From positions 611,755-675,754 of the forward strand of contig NZ_LVEM01000002.1 of assembly GCF_001641335.1 (NCBI RefSeq): a stretch of DNA of 64,000 nucleotides. The letters run 5' to 3'. How positions within the stretch are numbered: position 1 is the stretch's first letter; every line of letters starts with the position of its first letter. Position numbers and translations under genes: made by a program. Shown piece by piece: positions 8,108 through 15,886 of this stretch. The notes below the pieces were generated by a model. That model made no database searches. It had not been told where the DNA came from and saw nothing but the letters and a program-made list of their open reading frames with translations. The stretch is from Bradyrhizobium stylosanthis. Lineage in GTDB: Bacteria > Pseudomonadota > Alphaproteobacteria > Rhizobiales > Xanthobacteraceae.

Positions 8108-9007
8108 ATGAGTCTCGAGCTAATACAGAAAGAACTCAGCATGAGGGCTGAGTTCTGGAAAAGGTCACTAGGCTGGCCGAACGATAACGCTTCATATGTA
8201 TTCTTGGGGCGAGCGGTACACGCGATGGGCCGATCGATGTTTGGGACGGAATGGACGGGCGATGAGCCCTGCCGCGACCTGATGACGGAGTTCTCGATCT
8301 TTCCAGAGAAGTCCGGCTGGCGGGCGCGCCTCGCGCACGATCTGCTTGTGAAGCACCATCCGGAATACAATCGACAACCACGGAAGCCGTACCAGCACTC
8401 ATTCGAATTTACGGGTAACGAATGGATGGCTGCTGTAATGATCGTGAAGAAGCACAATGAGCAGCAGATGCCAGGCCTCACGCGCTTCAACGAGGTTCGG
8501 TCCCGAATAATCCACCTGGCAGAAGCTGGCCTGCTCATTACTGCCATTCGCGAGAAAGCCGGCGGCGATCCGACGCCCATTCCGCGGAGGTGGTGGAACT
8601 CAGAACGCATTCGCGACCGGTTCGACCTGTGCCAGTTGAGACCCGATGACCCGTATAACCTGGGGATCGGCAGCGACCCATTCCAATGGATTTTCGTCAC
8701 TCGCGAGAGCCTGATGAGCTGCGCTCCTGGTGGCCTCGCCGAGGGCGAGCAAGCTGCCAAACCCGCCGCTACCGTGTTGGCCGCTGCTCTGCCAGGGGAG
8801 GAGCCAGCAAAGGCACCCCGCCGTCTCGCCGAGGCAAAGATCGAGCCCGCGTTCAGGCACTGGCGGGAGCAGCAGCCCGACGGCTACATCCCGACGGAGC
8901 ACGAAGATATCGCTCACATGAAGCAGTTGGGGGTCGGCCGAGACAAGGTGCGCCAACTCCGCAAGAGATTCCCCACCCGCGGACGTGGTGAGAAAAAGTC
9001 CGGCTAA
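8108..9007 (+). CDS. Hypothetical island protein
   Basis: The protein is 299 aa, starting MSLELIQKELSMRAEFW. It is soluble and acidic to neutral, Trp/Arg-rich (KSGWRARLAHDLL, PRRWWNSERIRDRF), with an Ala/Pro/Glu-rich linker about residues 215-245. The C-terminus is basic and helical (GVGRDKVRQLRKRFPTRGRG), suggestive of a DNA-contacting tail. I recognise no domain. Its position between integrase and AlpA-like gene is usual for accessory proteins of rhizobial islands. Expression seems to be from its own region, with 91 bp separating it from the integrase stop. Function unknown. Confidence 0.65.
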   Translation: MSLELIQKELSMRAEFWKRSLGWPNDNASYVFLGRAVHAMGRSMFGTEWTGDEPCRDLMTEFSIFPEKSGWRARLAHDLLVKHHPEYNRQPRKPYQHSFEFTGNEWMAAVMIVKKHNEQQMPGLTRFNEVRSRIIHLAEAGLLITAIREKAGGDPTPIPRRWWNSERIRDRFDLCQLRPDDPYNLGIGSDPFQWIFVTRESLMSCAPGGLAEGEQAAKPAATVLAAALPGEEPAKAPRRLAEAKIEPAFRHWREQQPDGYIPTEHEDIAHMKQLGVGRDKVRQLRKRFPTRGRGEKKSG

Positions 9008-9018
9008 CGCGCAGCCAT

Positions 9019-9082
9019 ATACGCGGGCTAATCCGCGGACCAAATCCGCAGCGATTACAGCCGCGTATCTTTACCGCGGATT
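9019..9082. promoter_or_regulatory. Interleaved inverted repeats upstream of the AlpA-like gene
   Basis: ATACGCGG (9019-9026) pairs with CCGCGTAT (9061-9068), and AATCCGCGG (9030-9038) pairs with CCGCGGATT (9074-9082). The order a-b-a'-b' means the arms interleave. They lie in the 135-bp gap before the AlpA-like gene and may be operators or excisionase sites. Confidence 0.5.
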
Positions 9083-9142
9083 TCTCGGCGCTCCATTTAC
9101 CTCGCACCCACGGAGATTGATCCGTGATTATGCGAGACGATA

Positions 9143-9397
9143 ATGGATACCGACGACGCAAACATGAATGAGCGGCACCTTCGTAGGAAGGAGGCCGCGA
9201 AGTACGTGACAGACACGTACAACGTCCCCTGCTCCCCCAAAACGCTGGCGAAACTCGCCTGCATCAGCTCGGAAGGCCCGCCCTTTCGGCTCGCGGGGCG
9301 CTTCCCGCTTTACCCCATCTCCGGCCTCGACGCCTGGGCACAGAGGAAGATCGGACCCTTGGTCAGATCAACCTCCGAGGTTCGCCGCGTCGCCTGA
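9143..9397 (+). CDS. AlpA-like / excisionase-type DNA-binding protein
   Basis: The protein is 84 aa. LRRKEAAKYVTDTYNVPCSPKTLAKLACISSEGPPFRLAGRFPLYPISGLDAWAQRKI has the layout of AlpA/MerR-like winged helix proteins: a helix-turn-helix selecting the EAA-x-YV motif, then a wing, then a helix with the DAWA pattern. In P4-like elements such proteins activate the integrase or act as excisionase. An in-frame ATG at 9164 would shorten it by seven residues. The repeat-rich region upstream and the integrase nearby support a role in excision or regulation; that role is inferred. Confidence 0.75.
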   Translation: MDTDDANMNERHLRRKEAAKYVTDTYNVPCSPKTLAKLACISSEGPPFRLAGRFPLYPISGLDAWAQRKIGPLVRSTSEVRRVA

Positions 9398-9483
9398 CTC
9401 CATCCCTCAAAAGAAAACCCGGCTGCACGATCCACATCTTGGCGGATCAGATCATGCGTACCGGGCTTCCAAGGATTTATAGC

Positions 9484-9675
9484 GTGAAGATCCATACCAA
9501 ACGACCCCGAACATCTCAATCGGTTTCTGACCTGCCGCTCTTCTCATGGCGCGTCACCGTCCTTCAGCCGAGCAGCCATGCCGGCCTGTTCGTCGCCCGC
9601 CGCTACCGCGTTCATCCCGCCCTCGCCGACCTGGTCGCAGATCTGGCGGGCCTCGGAAGTGAGGTGCGCCAATGA
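9484..9675 (+). CDS. Small conserved island protein
   Basis: The protein is 63 aa from GTG at 9484 with AAGGA upstream; an ATG at 9454 is the alternative and would add ten residues. The sequence KIHTKRPRTSQSVSDLPLFSW, then SHAGLFVARRYRVHPALADLVADLAGLG, is a pattern I have seen in small proteins directly upstream of island primases in rhizobia; no function is known to me. Its stop overlaps the start of the next gene by four bases (ATGA), so translation is probably coupled. Confidence 0.65.
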   Translation: MKIHTKRPRTSQSVSDLPLFSWRVTVLQPSSHAGLFVARRYRVHPALADLVADLAGLGSEVRQ

Positions 9676-9980
9676 GCTACCCCGATAGCCCCGGCTTCAA
9701 AGCCGCCGGTCCCAGCAGTGAAGCTGCTCGGGAGATGACGCAGCGGGCAGCCACCGTTCGCGAGCGCGTCCTTCAGTTTCTCCGATCGCAGCATCCCGCG
9801 AGTTTCACGCCGGACCAAATCGCTGCTCGCCTCGAGATCAGCTTCCTGACTGTCAGGCCGCGGGTCTCCGAGCTCCACCTGCAAGGCGAGATCGAGCCCG
9901 ACGGTACGCGCGGCAAGAACACCTCCGGCATGTCGGCCCAGTGCTGGCGCGCCGCGAAGGTCTCAGAAGGATCCCGCTAA
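9672..9980 (+). CDS. Small winged-helix DNA-binding protein
   Basis: The protein is 102 aa. Residues about 24-80 (QRAATVRERVLQFLRSQHPASFTPDQIAARLEISFLTVRPRVSELHLQGEIEPDG) are a winged helix: recognition helix FLTVRPRVSELHLQG followed by the wing IEPDGTRG. It overlaps the previous gene by four bases and its TAA overlaps the ATG of the primase gene by one base, so the three form a tight operon. A role in controlling or loading the primase-helicase is plausible from position only. Confidence 0.75.
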   Translation: MSYPDSPGFKAAGPSSEAAREMTQRAATVRERVLQFLRSQHPASFTPDQIAARLEISFLTVRPRVSELHLQGEIEPDGTRGKNTSGMSAQCWRAAKVSEGSR

Positions 9981-12775
9981 TGGGAAGGATCATGAATAGC
10001 TTCAACAACGCCCAGCGCGTCGATTTCAAGGCTGTCAGCTCGGCGGCCCTCAATGCATTGGACTTCGTCATCCCCCAGCTGTTGCCTGGCGGACGCCGCG
10101 AGTCCGGCGAGTGGGTCGCGCGGAATCCCACGCGCAACGATGCGAAGCCGGGCAGCTTCAAGGTGAACCTGAGGAACGGTGTCTGGTGCGACTTCGCCAC
10201 CGGCGACAAGGGCGGCGACGTCATCGATCTCAAGGCGTACCTCGACGGCAAATCGAAGCTGGATGCGGCGCGAGACTTGGCGTCGATGCTGAACGTCCAG
10301 TCTACGGATACGACCAACCTGACCGGGAATGTGCGCGATAACCAGTCGAAGGTGACAGCGAACGTCGCGGCGACGCCGGCCGAAGCCAAGGAAGCGCCCA
10401 TCTTCCCGCCGCGGACGAAGCCGGACGAGGACGGAAAGCCCCGCTTCATGGTGGCTGGCGATGAGGGACCGCGTCCGCGGGACAACGAGAAGCGGCGCCA
10501 CATTTACATGTGTGGCGGCGTGCCTGTTCGCATCAAGATCATGACTCGCGGCGACCAACGCGCCTTCAACGCCTATCGAGTTGCAGACGCCGACGGCCGC
10601 ACGGGTTGGCAGTATCGCAAGCCCGAGGGCTACAAGTCAGTACCGTATGTGACTGGTGATCTCGATGCCTCGCCGATGGTCTTCTGGCCGGAGGGCGAGA
10701 AGGACGCGGACTCCGTCGGCAAGCGCGGCGGTTGCGCCGTGACGTTCGGCGGCGTCGGCGACGGCTTGCCGGAAGGGTGCCAGCATTTCTTCGCAGGCAA
10801 GCACCTCGTCATCCTGGCTGACAACGATGATGAGGGCTCAGACCACGCCCAGGCCAAGGCGGGGCTCGCATTCGGCGTCGCCGAGAGCGTCCGTGTCGTA
10901 CGGTTCCTTGAACTCGAGAAGAAGCAGGACGTGTCCGACTGGTTCGAAGCGGGGCAATCATTCCAGGATCTCGAGGAGCGAGCGCGGACGACCGAGGAAT
11001 GGAAGCCCTCAGCGGAAGAGCTGAACCAGGAGGAGGAGCACATCCAGGCCCGGGCCGAGAAGAAGTCGGCCCTCCCCGTCGGCTACAGCTTCTCTGATCG
11101 GGGGCTGATGTGGAGCAATCCGGACGATTTGGATAGGCCTGCGGTCTTGGTCGCCGGTCATTTCGATGTCGTGGCTGAAACCCGCGATCCCGATGGGGCA
11201 AGCTGGGGCGTGTTGCTCCACTGGAAAGACCACGACGGCCGCGAGCACCAGTTCGCGCTGCCGCGTGCGACGTTGGCTGGCGACGGCTCGGAGGCACGCC
11301 GGATCTTGATGGATGGCGGTTTCTTCATCTTCCCGAGCAACACCGCTCGCAATCTGTTCAACTCGTTTCTGCTCCAGGTGAAGTCGCCGAACCGAGCACG
11401 GGCAACTCAGCGCGTGGGTTGGCATGGGAACTCATTCGTCATGCCTGACGACTCCTTCGGCGCCGATCAGCGAGACCTATTGCTGTTGCAAAGTGCGACA
11501 GCCCACGAGCATCCATTCCGCCAGGCGGGTAGCCTCGATAGCTGGCAACAGAACGTGGCCCGCTACGCCGTCGGTAACAGCCGGCTGGTGTTGGCGCTGT
11601 CCGCAGCCTTTGCGGGTCCGCTGGTCGGCCCCTGTGCTGCCGAAGGTGGCGGCGTTCACTTCAAGGGCGCCTCTTCGACCGGCAAGAGCACAGCCCTGCA
11701 TGTCGCCGGCAGCGTCTGGGGTGGCGGCGATACCAACGGCTACATCCGGTCGTGGCGATCGACGGCAAATGGCCTGGAGGGCGTCTCACTGGCGCACTGC
11801 GACACGTTGCTGTGCCTGGACGAGCTGTCCCAGTTGGCGGCGAAGGATGCCGGAGAAGCCGCCTACATGCTCGCCAACGGCTCAGGCAAGTCTCGCAGCA
11901 CGCGAGACGGCTCGGCCCGTCGGGCAGCGAAGTGGCGCGTTCTCTTCCTGTCATCGGGTGAAATCGGCCTCTCCGACAAGGTGGCGGAGGATGGTCGCGG
12001 AAAGCGTTTGGCGGCCGGTCAACAGATCCGGATCGTGGACGTGTCGGCAGATGCCGGCGCCGGGATGGGCATGTTCGAGCAACTGCACGGATTCGCCTCG
12101 CCGGACGCGCTCGCCGTTCATCTGCGTACCGCGACCCAGCAGCACCACGGCGTTGCCGCCCGGGAGTACCTCGCTGCCGTCGTCCCCCAGATCGATGAGA
12201 TCCGGAAGATCGTGAAGGATGTCGTGAAGAGCTTCTGCGAAACCTACGTGCCGGCAGGAGCGGACGGGCAGGTTGGTCGCGTGGCCCAGCGGTTCGGACT
12301 GATCGCTGCGGGCGGAGAGATCGCGACCTTGTACGGCATCCTGCCCTGGGCGCGAGGAGACGCCGTGAAGGCAGCTGCCCTGTGCTTCGAGCAGTGGCTC
12401 GCTGCTCGAGGTGGGCATGAAGCGGCAGAGACCGCGGCGGGCATGGAGCAGGTGAGAACCTTCCTCCTGAAGGACGGAATGTCACGTTTCATCCCCGCTT
12501 GGGAGGAGAATGCCCCGAAGGGGATGCAGGCGCGCGACGTCGCTGGCTTCAGGGAGCAGATGGGTGACGGCTGGGACTTCTACGTCACCACCACCGCTTG
12601 GAAGGAAATCTGCGCTGGTCTGGACCCGCGCCGTGTTGCCGCGACGCTGAGGCAGAAGGGGTACATCGACGGCGAAGGCGCCCATATGGCGAAGTCAGTC
12701 CGGGTCCCCGACCACGGGAAGATGCGCCTCTACCACATCCGCTCGAGCTTCCTGGAGGATGCAAATGAAGCATGA
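9980..12775 (+). CDS. Toprim/DUF927 primase-helicase
   Basis: The protein is 931 aa. The N-terminal region (FKVNLRNGVWCDFATGDKGGDVIDL, residues about 55-80) resembles the zinc-domain part of CHC2-type primases but lacks the Cys/His ligands. A Toprim domain follows, with PEGEKDADS near residue 236 and ILADNDDEGS near 277. The C-terminal part from about 366 (PVGYSFSDRGLMW) is a DUF927 helicase-type ATPase with Walker A GASSTGKS near 563 and a Walker B-like LLCLDELSQL. Such proteins drive element-specific replication in P4-like satellites and islands. ATG 9992 is an alternative start. The repeat cluster downstream is the obvious candidate target. Confidence 0.88.
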   Translation: MGRIMNSFNNAQRVDFKAVSSAALNALDFVIPQLLPGGRRESGEWVARNPTRNDAKPGSFKVNLRNGVWCDFATGDKGGDVIDLKAYLDGKSKLDAARDLASMLNVQSTDTTNLTGNVRDNQSKVTANVAATPAEAKEAPIFPPRTKPDEDGKPRFMVAGDEGPRPRDNEKRRHIYMCGGVPVRIKIMTRGDQRAFNAYRVADADGRTGWQYRKPEGYKSVPYVTGDLDASPMVFWPEGEKDADSVGKRGGCAVTFGGVGDGLPEGCQHFFAGKHLVILADNDDEGSDHAQAKAGLAFGVAESVRVVRFLELEKKQDVSDWFEAGQSFQDLEERARTTEEWKPSAEELNQEEEHIQARAEKKSALPVGYSFSDRGLMWSNPDDLDRPAVLVAGHFDVVAETRDPDGASWGVLLHWKDHDGREHQFALPRATLAGDGSEARRILMDGGFFIFPSNTARNLFNSFLLQVKSPNRARATQRVGWHGNSFVMPDDSFGADQRDLLLLQSATAHEHPFRQAGSLDSWQQNVARYAVGNSRLVLALSAAFAGPLVGPCAAEGGGVHFKGASSTGKSTALHVAGSVWGGGDTNGYIRSWRSTANGLEGVSLAHCDTLLCLDELSQLAAKDAGEAAYMLANGSGKSRSTRDGSARRAAKWRVLFLSSGEIGLSDKVAEDGRGKRLAAGQQIRIVDVSADAGAGMGMFEQLHGFASPDALAVHLRTATQQHHGVAAREYLAAVVPQIDEIRKIVKDVVKSFCETYVPAGADGQVGRVAQRFGLIAAGGEIATLYGILPWARGDAVKAAALCFEQWLAARGGHEAAETAAGMEQVRTFLLKDGMSRFIPAWEENAPKGMQARDVAGFREQMGDGWDFYVTTTAWKEICAGLDPRRVAATLRQKGYIDGEGAHMAKSVRVPDHGKMRLYHIRSSFLEDANEA

Positions 12776-13415
12776 CTTGCAAGCCTTCTCGCGGGACATC
12801 ACGGCCCTCATCAAAATGAGTGGGGACAGTGGTGGCAGTGGGGACACTTCCGAGAAGTCCCTGCGGCGCAATGACTTTTTTGTCCCCACTCAAGAGACGG
12901 CCGTGTCCCCACTCAAAAACGAGTGGGGACAGTGCCTGGCCGCGAGTGGGGACATGAAAACGTCGAGAATTGAAGTGGTTACGCCCAGTGTCCCCAGTGT
13001 CCCCACTGCCACCACTAATTTTGAAGAAGGGCGAAGGGCACAAGTCTTCGACGACGACACCGCCGGATGGCATGCAATTCTGCAGGAGCTGAAACGAATG
13101 CAAGCACCCGAGTGGGCAGGAGCGGAGCGATGGTTTCAGGTGATTGACGACACCGATGCCTTCCTGTCGAACTGGGATCGAGCGGCTCGCGATCTCGGAT
13201 GGACAGCTCTGGATCTGTTCGGCGTACACGCCGTCGCGCCGGGGTACCGATACGATGCCATGGGACTCGTGGTGTTGCTTGGAGGCGGGACCGTGTTCGC
13301 GTTGACCGAGCAGACCGCGACTTTCCGGCGACCTTCCGGATCGACGCTGACGTATCGACGCAAGCCGATGTCCGACACCGTACTTCTCTGCGGAGGGCAG
13401 CATGCAATCTGCTGA
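12759..13415 (+). CDS. Hypothetical protein encoded across the repeat cluster
   Basis: The protein is 218 aa, overlapping the primase end by 17 bases and the next gene by 14. Residues about 20-88 are low-complexity (SGDSGGSGDT, FVPTQ, SVPSVPT), being the translation of the 10-bp DNA repeats. The conserved-looking part is C-terminal: AGWHAILQELKRM, WDRAARDLGWTALDLFGVHAVAPGYRYDAMGLVVLLGG, then a beta-rich end. That domain is common next to primases in alphaproteobacterial islands; function is unknown to me. Since the repeats are read in different frames, the DNA sequence, not the peptide, is probably what is conserved in the first third. Confidence 0.7.
   Translation: MQMKHDLQAFSRDITALIKMSGDSGGSGDTSEKSLRRNDFFVPTQETAVSPLKNEWGQCLAASGDMKTSRIEVVTPSVPSVPTATTNFEEGRRAQVFDDDTAGWHAILQELKRMQAPEWAGAERWFQVIDDTDAFLSNWDRAARDLGWTALDLFGVHAVAPGYRYDAMGLVVLLGGGTVFALTEQTATFRRPSGSTLTYRRKPMSDTVLLCGGQHAIC
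12819..13016. repeat. Cluster of AGTGGGGACA repeats, candidate replication origin
   Basis: AGTGGGGACA occurs perfectly seven times in about 190 bp: forward at 12819, 12837, 12922 and 12945; inverted at 12881, 12904 and 12998, plus a 9/10 copy at 12989. The inverted pair 12904-12914/12921-12931 is an 11-bp perfect hairpin with a 6-base loop. A 20-bp block at 12828-12847 is the exact inverse of 12997-13016. Position right after the primase-helicase gene resembles iteron origins of P4-like elements. Confidence 0.7.
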
Positions 13416-13719
13416 GGAGACCACTTGGAGAGTTTTGACACCCTACGATCCTCGCGAAGGCATCACCTTGGCCATGGCCGCGAAAAGGGCCGGCAAGTCA
13501 GAAACGACGATCCGCAATTGGTGCCCCCAGCATGGCCTTGGCCGCCGTGTCGGGGGGGGCGTTTGGGTCGTCAGCCAAGTTGCTCTGGCAATGTTTTTGG
13601 ACGGAGATATGGCGGCTCTCGCCGCGTACCGCTCCGGCGATCGATCAGGGTCGAAAGTTGCTCATTACTTTGGTCGCTTCGGGTTGCCCATAGCAAAACC
13701 CGCTGCGATTGGAGGCTGA
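13402..13719 (+). CDS. Small helix-turn-helix protein
   Basis: The protein is 105 aa. EGITLAMAAKRAGKSETTIRNWCPQHGLGRRVGGGVWVVSQVALAMFL fits an AlpA/MerR-type DNA-binding domain: turn at AGKSETTIRNW and wing RVGGGVWVVS. The C-terminus (YRSGDRSGSKVAHYFGRFGLP) is basic. It overlaps the previous gene by 14 bases, so it belongs to the primase operon and is its last gene before a terminator region. A terminase small-subunit-like role is also conceivable for such HTH proteins, but nothing here shows it. Confidence 0.7.
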   Translation: MQSAEETTWRVLTPYDPREGITLAMAAKRAGKSETTIRNWCPQHGLGRRVGGGVWVVSQVALAMFLDGDMAALAAYRSGDRSGSKVAHYFGRFGLPIAKPAAIGG

Positions 13720-14023
13720 CCGGACGCGGCAAGAACCTTGCGGAGGGGGAGCTTCTGGCCTGAGCCGAAACTCTCCTTGCCGAGGCAGGGGTTTGGGCCT
13801 AGCGTACTTCAATAAAAACCTGCCCTCTAGCGGTCGTCTTTGCGGGACGCAGTGGGTGGGCGACTGGAGCATTACTATGCGTGGGCGCCAGAAGGAACGC
13901 CCGAGGGGAACTAACGCAATCAGGGAAAGTGGCAATTGTCCTCACTTGATCCGTAGTCGCGCTGGGCCTAATTGATCTGGCGCCGGGGCTGGCATTTCAG
14001 CACGGACATTCATTGCAACCGGC

Positions 14024-14049
14024 AAGGGGCCACCACGAGGTGGCCCCTT
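14024..14049 (+). terminator. Rho-independent terminator after primase operon
   Basis: An 11-bp perfect GC-rich stem (arms 14024-14034 and 14039-14049) with a 4-base loop ACGA, arms ending in TT(T) on the plus strand. It lies 305 bp after the last primase-operon gene. Confidence 0.65.
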
Positions 14050-14083
14050 TCGATTCCGACGCGGCGCCGGTCCCGATGAAAAA

Positions 14084-14111
14084 GCCCCAGCCTCTTGGGC
14101 GAGGCTGGGGC
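14084..14111 (-). terminator. Hairpin with U-run on minus strand
   Basis: An 11-bp stem (arms 14084-14094 and 14101-14111) with a 6-base loop; five A bases precede it on the plus strand, so it is a terminator for minus-strand transcripts. No minus-strand gene ends nearby, so it may insulate antisense transcription. Confidence 0.5.
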
Positions 14112-14127
14112 CACGCATGGTCAACGA

Positions 14128-14150
14128 AGGTGCGGAACGGTTCCGCACCT
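14128..14150. promoter_or_regulatory. 23-bp perfect palindrome
   Basis: Two 11-base arms (AGGTGCGGAAC and its inverse) flank a single central base. The near-zero loop makes an operator or protein-binding site more likely than a terminator. There is no T-run. Confidence 0.45.
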
Positions 14151-14304
14151 AATCGACAGCCGCTCGATGCTGGGGTGGTCCAATCCATTGGCCGACGTCG
14201 ATGATGCCCGGACGACCTTAATTCGAGCGTCCTAATCATTGTTAAGGTACCCCCGTGGTTCTCCGGCTAAGAGCGTCGGTTCCGTTTGCCAGCGTGGGGG
14301 CGCC

Positions 14305-14496
14305 ATGAAGGACATGCAAGAGCACCTGGAAAAGCTCCGGGTCCAAATCGCTGAATGCGAGATCGTCAGGGACCTCGCGACCGATCCCAAAAAGCGAGAG
14401 CTGTTCGCGCGTCTAGCCGAACATCATAGGGTTCTCGCTGGCGAGCTTGAGAAGGCCATCGACAACCAACGCGGATCGGACGATGGGATCACCTAA
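14305..14496 (+). CDS. Small coiled-coil protein
   Basis: The protein is 63 aa beginning MKDMQEHLEKLRVQIAECEIVRDLATDPKKRELFARLAEHHRVLAGELEKAI. Charged heptads and the segment RDLATDPKKRELFARLAEHH make it a helical hairpin. I have seen this short protein type often in Bradyrhizobium genomes; its function is unknown to me. ATG at 14305 is preceded by GGGGG eight bases upstream. A longer reading from 14239 has no support. Confidence 0.65.
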   Translation: MKDMQEHLEKLRVQIAECEIVRDLATDPKKRELFARLAEHHRVLAGELEKAIDNQRGSDDGIT

Positions 14497-14599
14497 ACGG
14501 GGTTCATCATCGATATCCACGCCGCCTTCGGAAAACCGCGGTGGCATCTGAACAAACGGTACATTTCGTAGTCTTATAGAAAAGATTGGGAATGCCGCC

Positions 14600-14752
14600 G
14601 TGCCTCACGACAACGAACGAGTGGAACTCGCCTATAAGATATTGCGCCTTCGTCACGAACTCCGACAAATGGGCTGGACAACAGAAGAAACCGAAAAACT
14701 TCGCGCTGAGATGGAGCGCCTTCTGAAAGAGTTGCGCGAGATTGACGAGTAA
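14600..14752 (+). CDS. Small helical protein (50 aa)
   Basis: GTG at 14600 opens a frame reading PHDNERVELAYKILRLRHEL and then RQMGWTTEETEKLRAEMERLLKELREIDE. It is almost entirely charged amphipathic helix with heptad spacing, similar in style to the small helical proteins on each side. The GTG start and lack of a clear ribosome site lower confidence. It could be one of a set of short rhizobial proteins whose roles are unknown. Confidence 0.45.
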   Translation: MPHDNERVELAYKILRLRHELRQMGWTTEETEKLRAEMERLLKELREIDE

Positions 14753-14765
14753 GCCGCAGTTGCCC

Positions 14766-14779
14766 TTGACCTAGATCAA
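14766..14779 (+). promoter_or_regulatory. FNR/FixK-type box
   Basis: TTGACCTAGATCAA matches the TTGA-N6-TCAA consensus bound by FNR/FixK2 regulators in rhizobia. It lies 32 bp before the ATG of the 44-aa gene at 14812. With the usual -41.5 placement the transcript would start at about the ATG, so either the mRNA is nearly leaderless or the site works differently. Confidence 0.5.
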
Positions 14780-14811
14780 GCACTGCACCTTCCATGGGCG
14801 AGACTAGGGCC

Positions 14812-14946
14812 ATGCCCGATCCAAACAAACAAACTGAGGGTCAAGAGGCCAAACCGTCTCGCCTAGACGAGGCGCGACGGAATCTTGAGGAGTACGCCGC
14901 CGAACTGCGCGATCTGCTCCGCAAGCTCCAGGGCAAGCTGCATTGA
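14812..14946 (+). CDS. Small helical protein (44 aa) behind a FixK-type box
   Basis: ATG at 14812 opens a 44-aa frame: MPDPNKQTEGQEAKPSRLDE followed by ARRNLEEYAAELRDLLRKLQGKLH. It has a short polar N-terminus and a single amphipathic helix. No signal peptide or metal site is seen. The FNR/FixK-type palindrome upstream suggests induction under low oxygen, if the gene is real. Similar short proteins with one amphipathic helix occur in rhizobia; function unknown. Confidence 0.5.
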   Translation: MPDPNKQTEGQEAKPSRLDEARRNLEEYAAELRDLLRKLQGKLH

Positions 14947-15170
14947 GGCCGGCTCAGTTAACCTTACTCAACGAAGAAAAGACTTTCCGCACGCACCTAA
15001 ATCGAAACTAGGACACCCCCGGATTCAGGACACCGAGGTCAAATACGGACGGCACCCCCAGCACGAACAGCACGTAAGTAGCAACATCTACAAGATTAGC
15101 AGCATTGAAGTAGTGCGAATTGGTCGTTTCTCCTACTTACAATCTCATGCAGCTTGCATGAGGACGAGCG

Positions 15171-15602
15171 ATGGACGATCACGGCACGTTCGAGCAACTG
15201 ATACAATTTCGGGCGCCTGCGAACCTATCGAAGGCGATCGGGAGGGCGGCCGGCAAGCGTTGCCAATCGAAATCAGACTTCATCAGACAAGCCTTGGTCG
15301 ACCGCCTACAGTCAGACGGGAGCTACCCCCTCGGCGAGCAGCAGTATTGTTTGGTTCGGGGCGGCGAACTGGTCAGCACCAGCTTCAAGCCCGTCAAAGA
15401 TCCAGACGGTGGCGAATGGCTGCCGATCGAGAACGAGGACGACCAGCCGTTTGACCCGGCGCTGCACTGGCGCCTGAAGCCGCTCCCGCTTCGCCTGGAC
15501 GGTGACAGGGTTGTCCGGGTTTACCCAGTGGTGCCCAAGCCTGTGTTCGCTTCGAAGCCGCTTGCCGCCGGAGTGTTCTCCGTCTCCGGAGCAATGGCCT
15601 GA
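15171..15602 (+). CDS. Phage-type protein with N-terminal ribbon-helix-helix
   Basis: The protein is 143 aa. The N-terminal 45 residues (FEQLIQFRAPANLSKAIGRAAGKRCQSKSDFIRQALVDRLQ) are a ribbon-helix-helix DNA-binding domain (strand, helix A, helix B with SKSDFIRQAL). Residues about 50-115 form a separate beta-rich domain (YCLVRGGELVSTSFKPVKDPDGGEWLPIENED) seen in small proteins upstream of phage tail-fibre genes. The stop codon overlaps the next ATG by one base, so the three genes 15171-17160 form an operon. A structural or regulatory role in the phage-derived block is inferred from context. Confidence 0.6.
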   Translation: MDDHGTFEQLIQFRAPANLSKAIGRAAGKRCQSKSDFIRQALVDRLQSDGSYPLGEQQYCLVRGGELVSTSFKPVKDPDGGEWLPIENEDDQPFDPALHWRLKPLPLRLDGDRVVRVYPVVPKPVFASKPLAAGVFSVSGAMA

Positions 15603-15886
15603 TGACCTGGACGCCTAAGCCCAAGCAGGCAGAGACGTGGACTACCGAGGTGGTCACTAAGCGCGCGTTTGATCCTTTTGTGTTCGACCGTGCGCCAGCC
15701 TTTGACACCGGATCTGTCGCGGGCGTCTGGGACGGCAAGACCATTCAGCCCGAGGCCTGGCCGCGCGAGCGCCAGACCCGCCCGTTTGCTCTCGGCTTCT
15801 CGCCCAAGCCCGCCTTTTCGACCGGCTCGACCGCTGGGGTGTGGTCCCGCAAGGCGGCAGCATCGAGAAACTGGACGGCCGAATGA
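15602..15886 (+). CDS. Small protein with tandem FxTGSxAGVW repeats
   Basis: The protein is 94 aa made of two similar units: FDRAPAFDTGSVAGVWDG and FSPKPAFSTGSTAGVWSR, each followed by a Trp about ten residues on, after an N-terminal TWTPKPKQAETWTTE. Such short Trp/Pro repeat proteins precede tail-fibre genes in rhizobial prophages. It overlaps both neighbours by one to four bases (ATGA with the next gene). No catalytic motif is seen; a tail-associated or chaperone role is a guess. Confidence 0.6.
   Translation: MTWTPKPKQAETWTTEVVTKRAFDPFVFDRAPAFDTGSVAGVWDGKTIQPEAWPRERQTRPFALGFSPKPAFSTGSTAGVWSRKAAASRNWTAE

Larger units (their letters stand above)
13720..14304. other. Gene-free stretch with three hairpins
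   Basis: No convincing gene in 585 bp. The right half holds three strong inverted repeats in a row (14024-14049, 14084-14111, 14128-14150), which separate the primase operon from the next small gene. The left part shows nothing I can identify. Confidence 0.6.

Noticed and set aside
12819..13016. CRISPR array
   Set aside because: The repeats are only 10 bp, in both orientations, with uneven spacing, and no cas genes are present.
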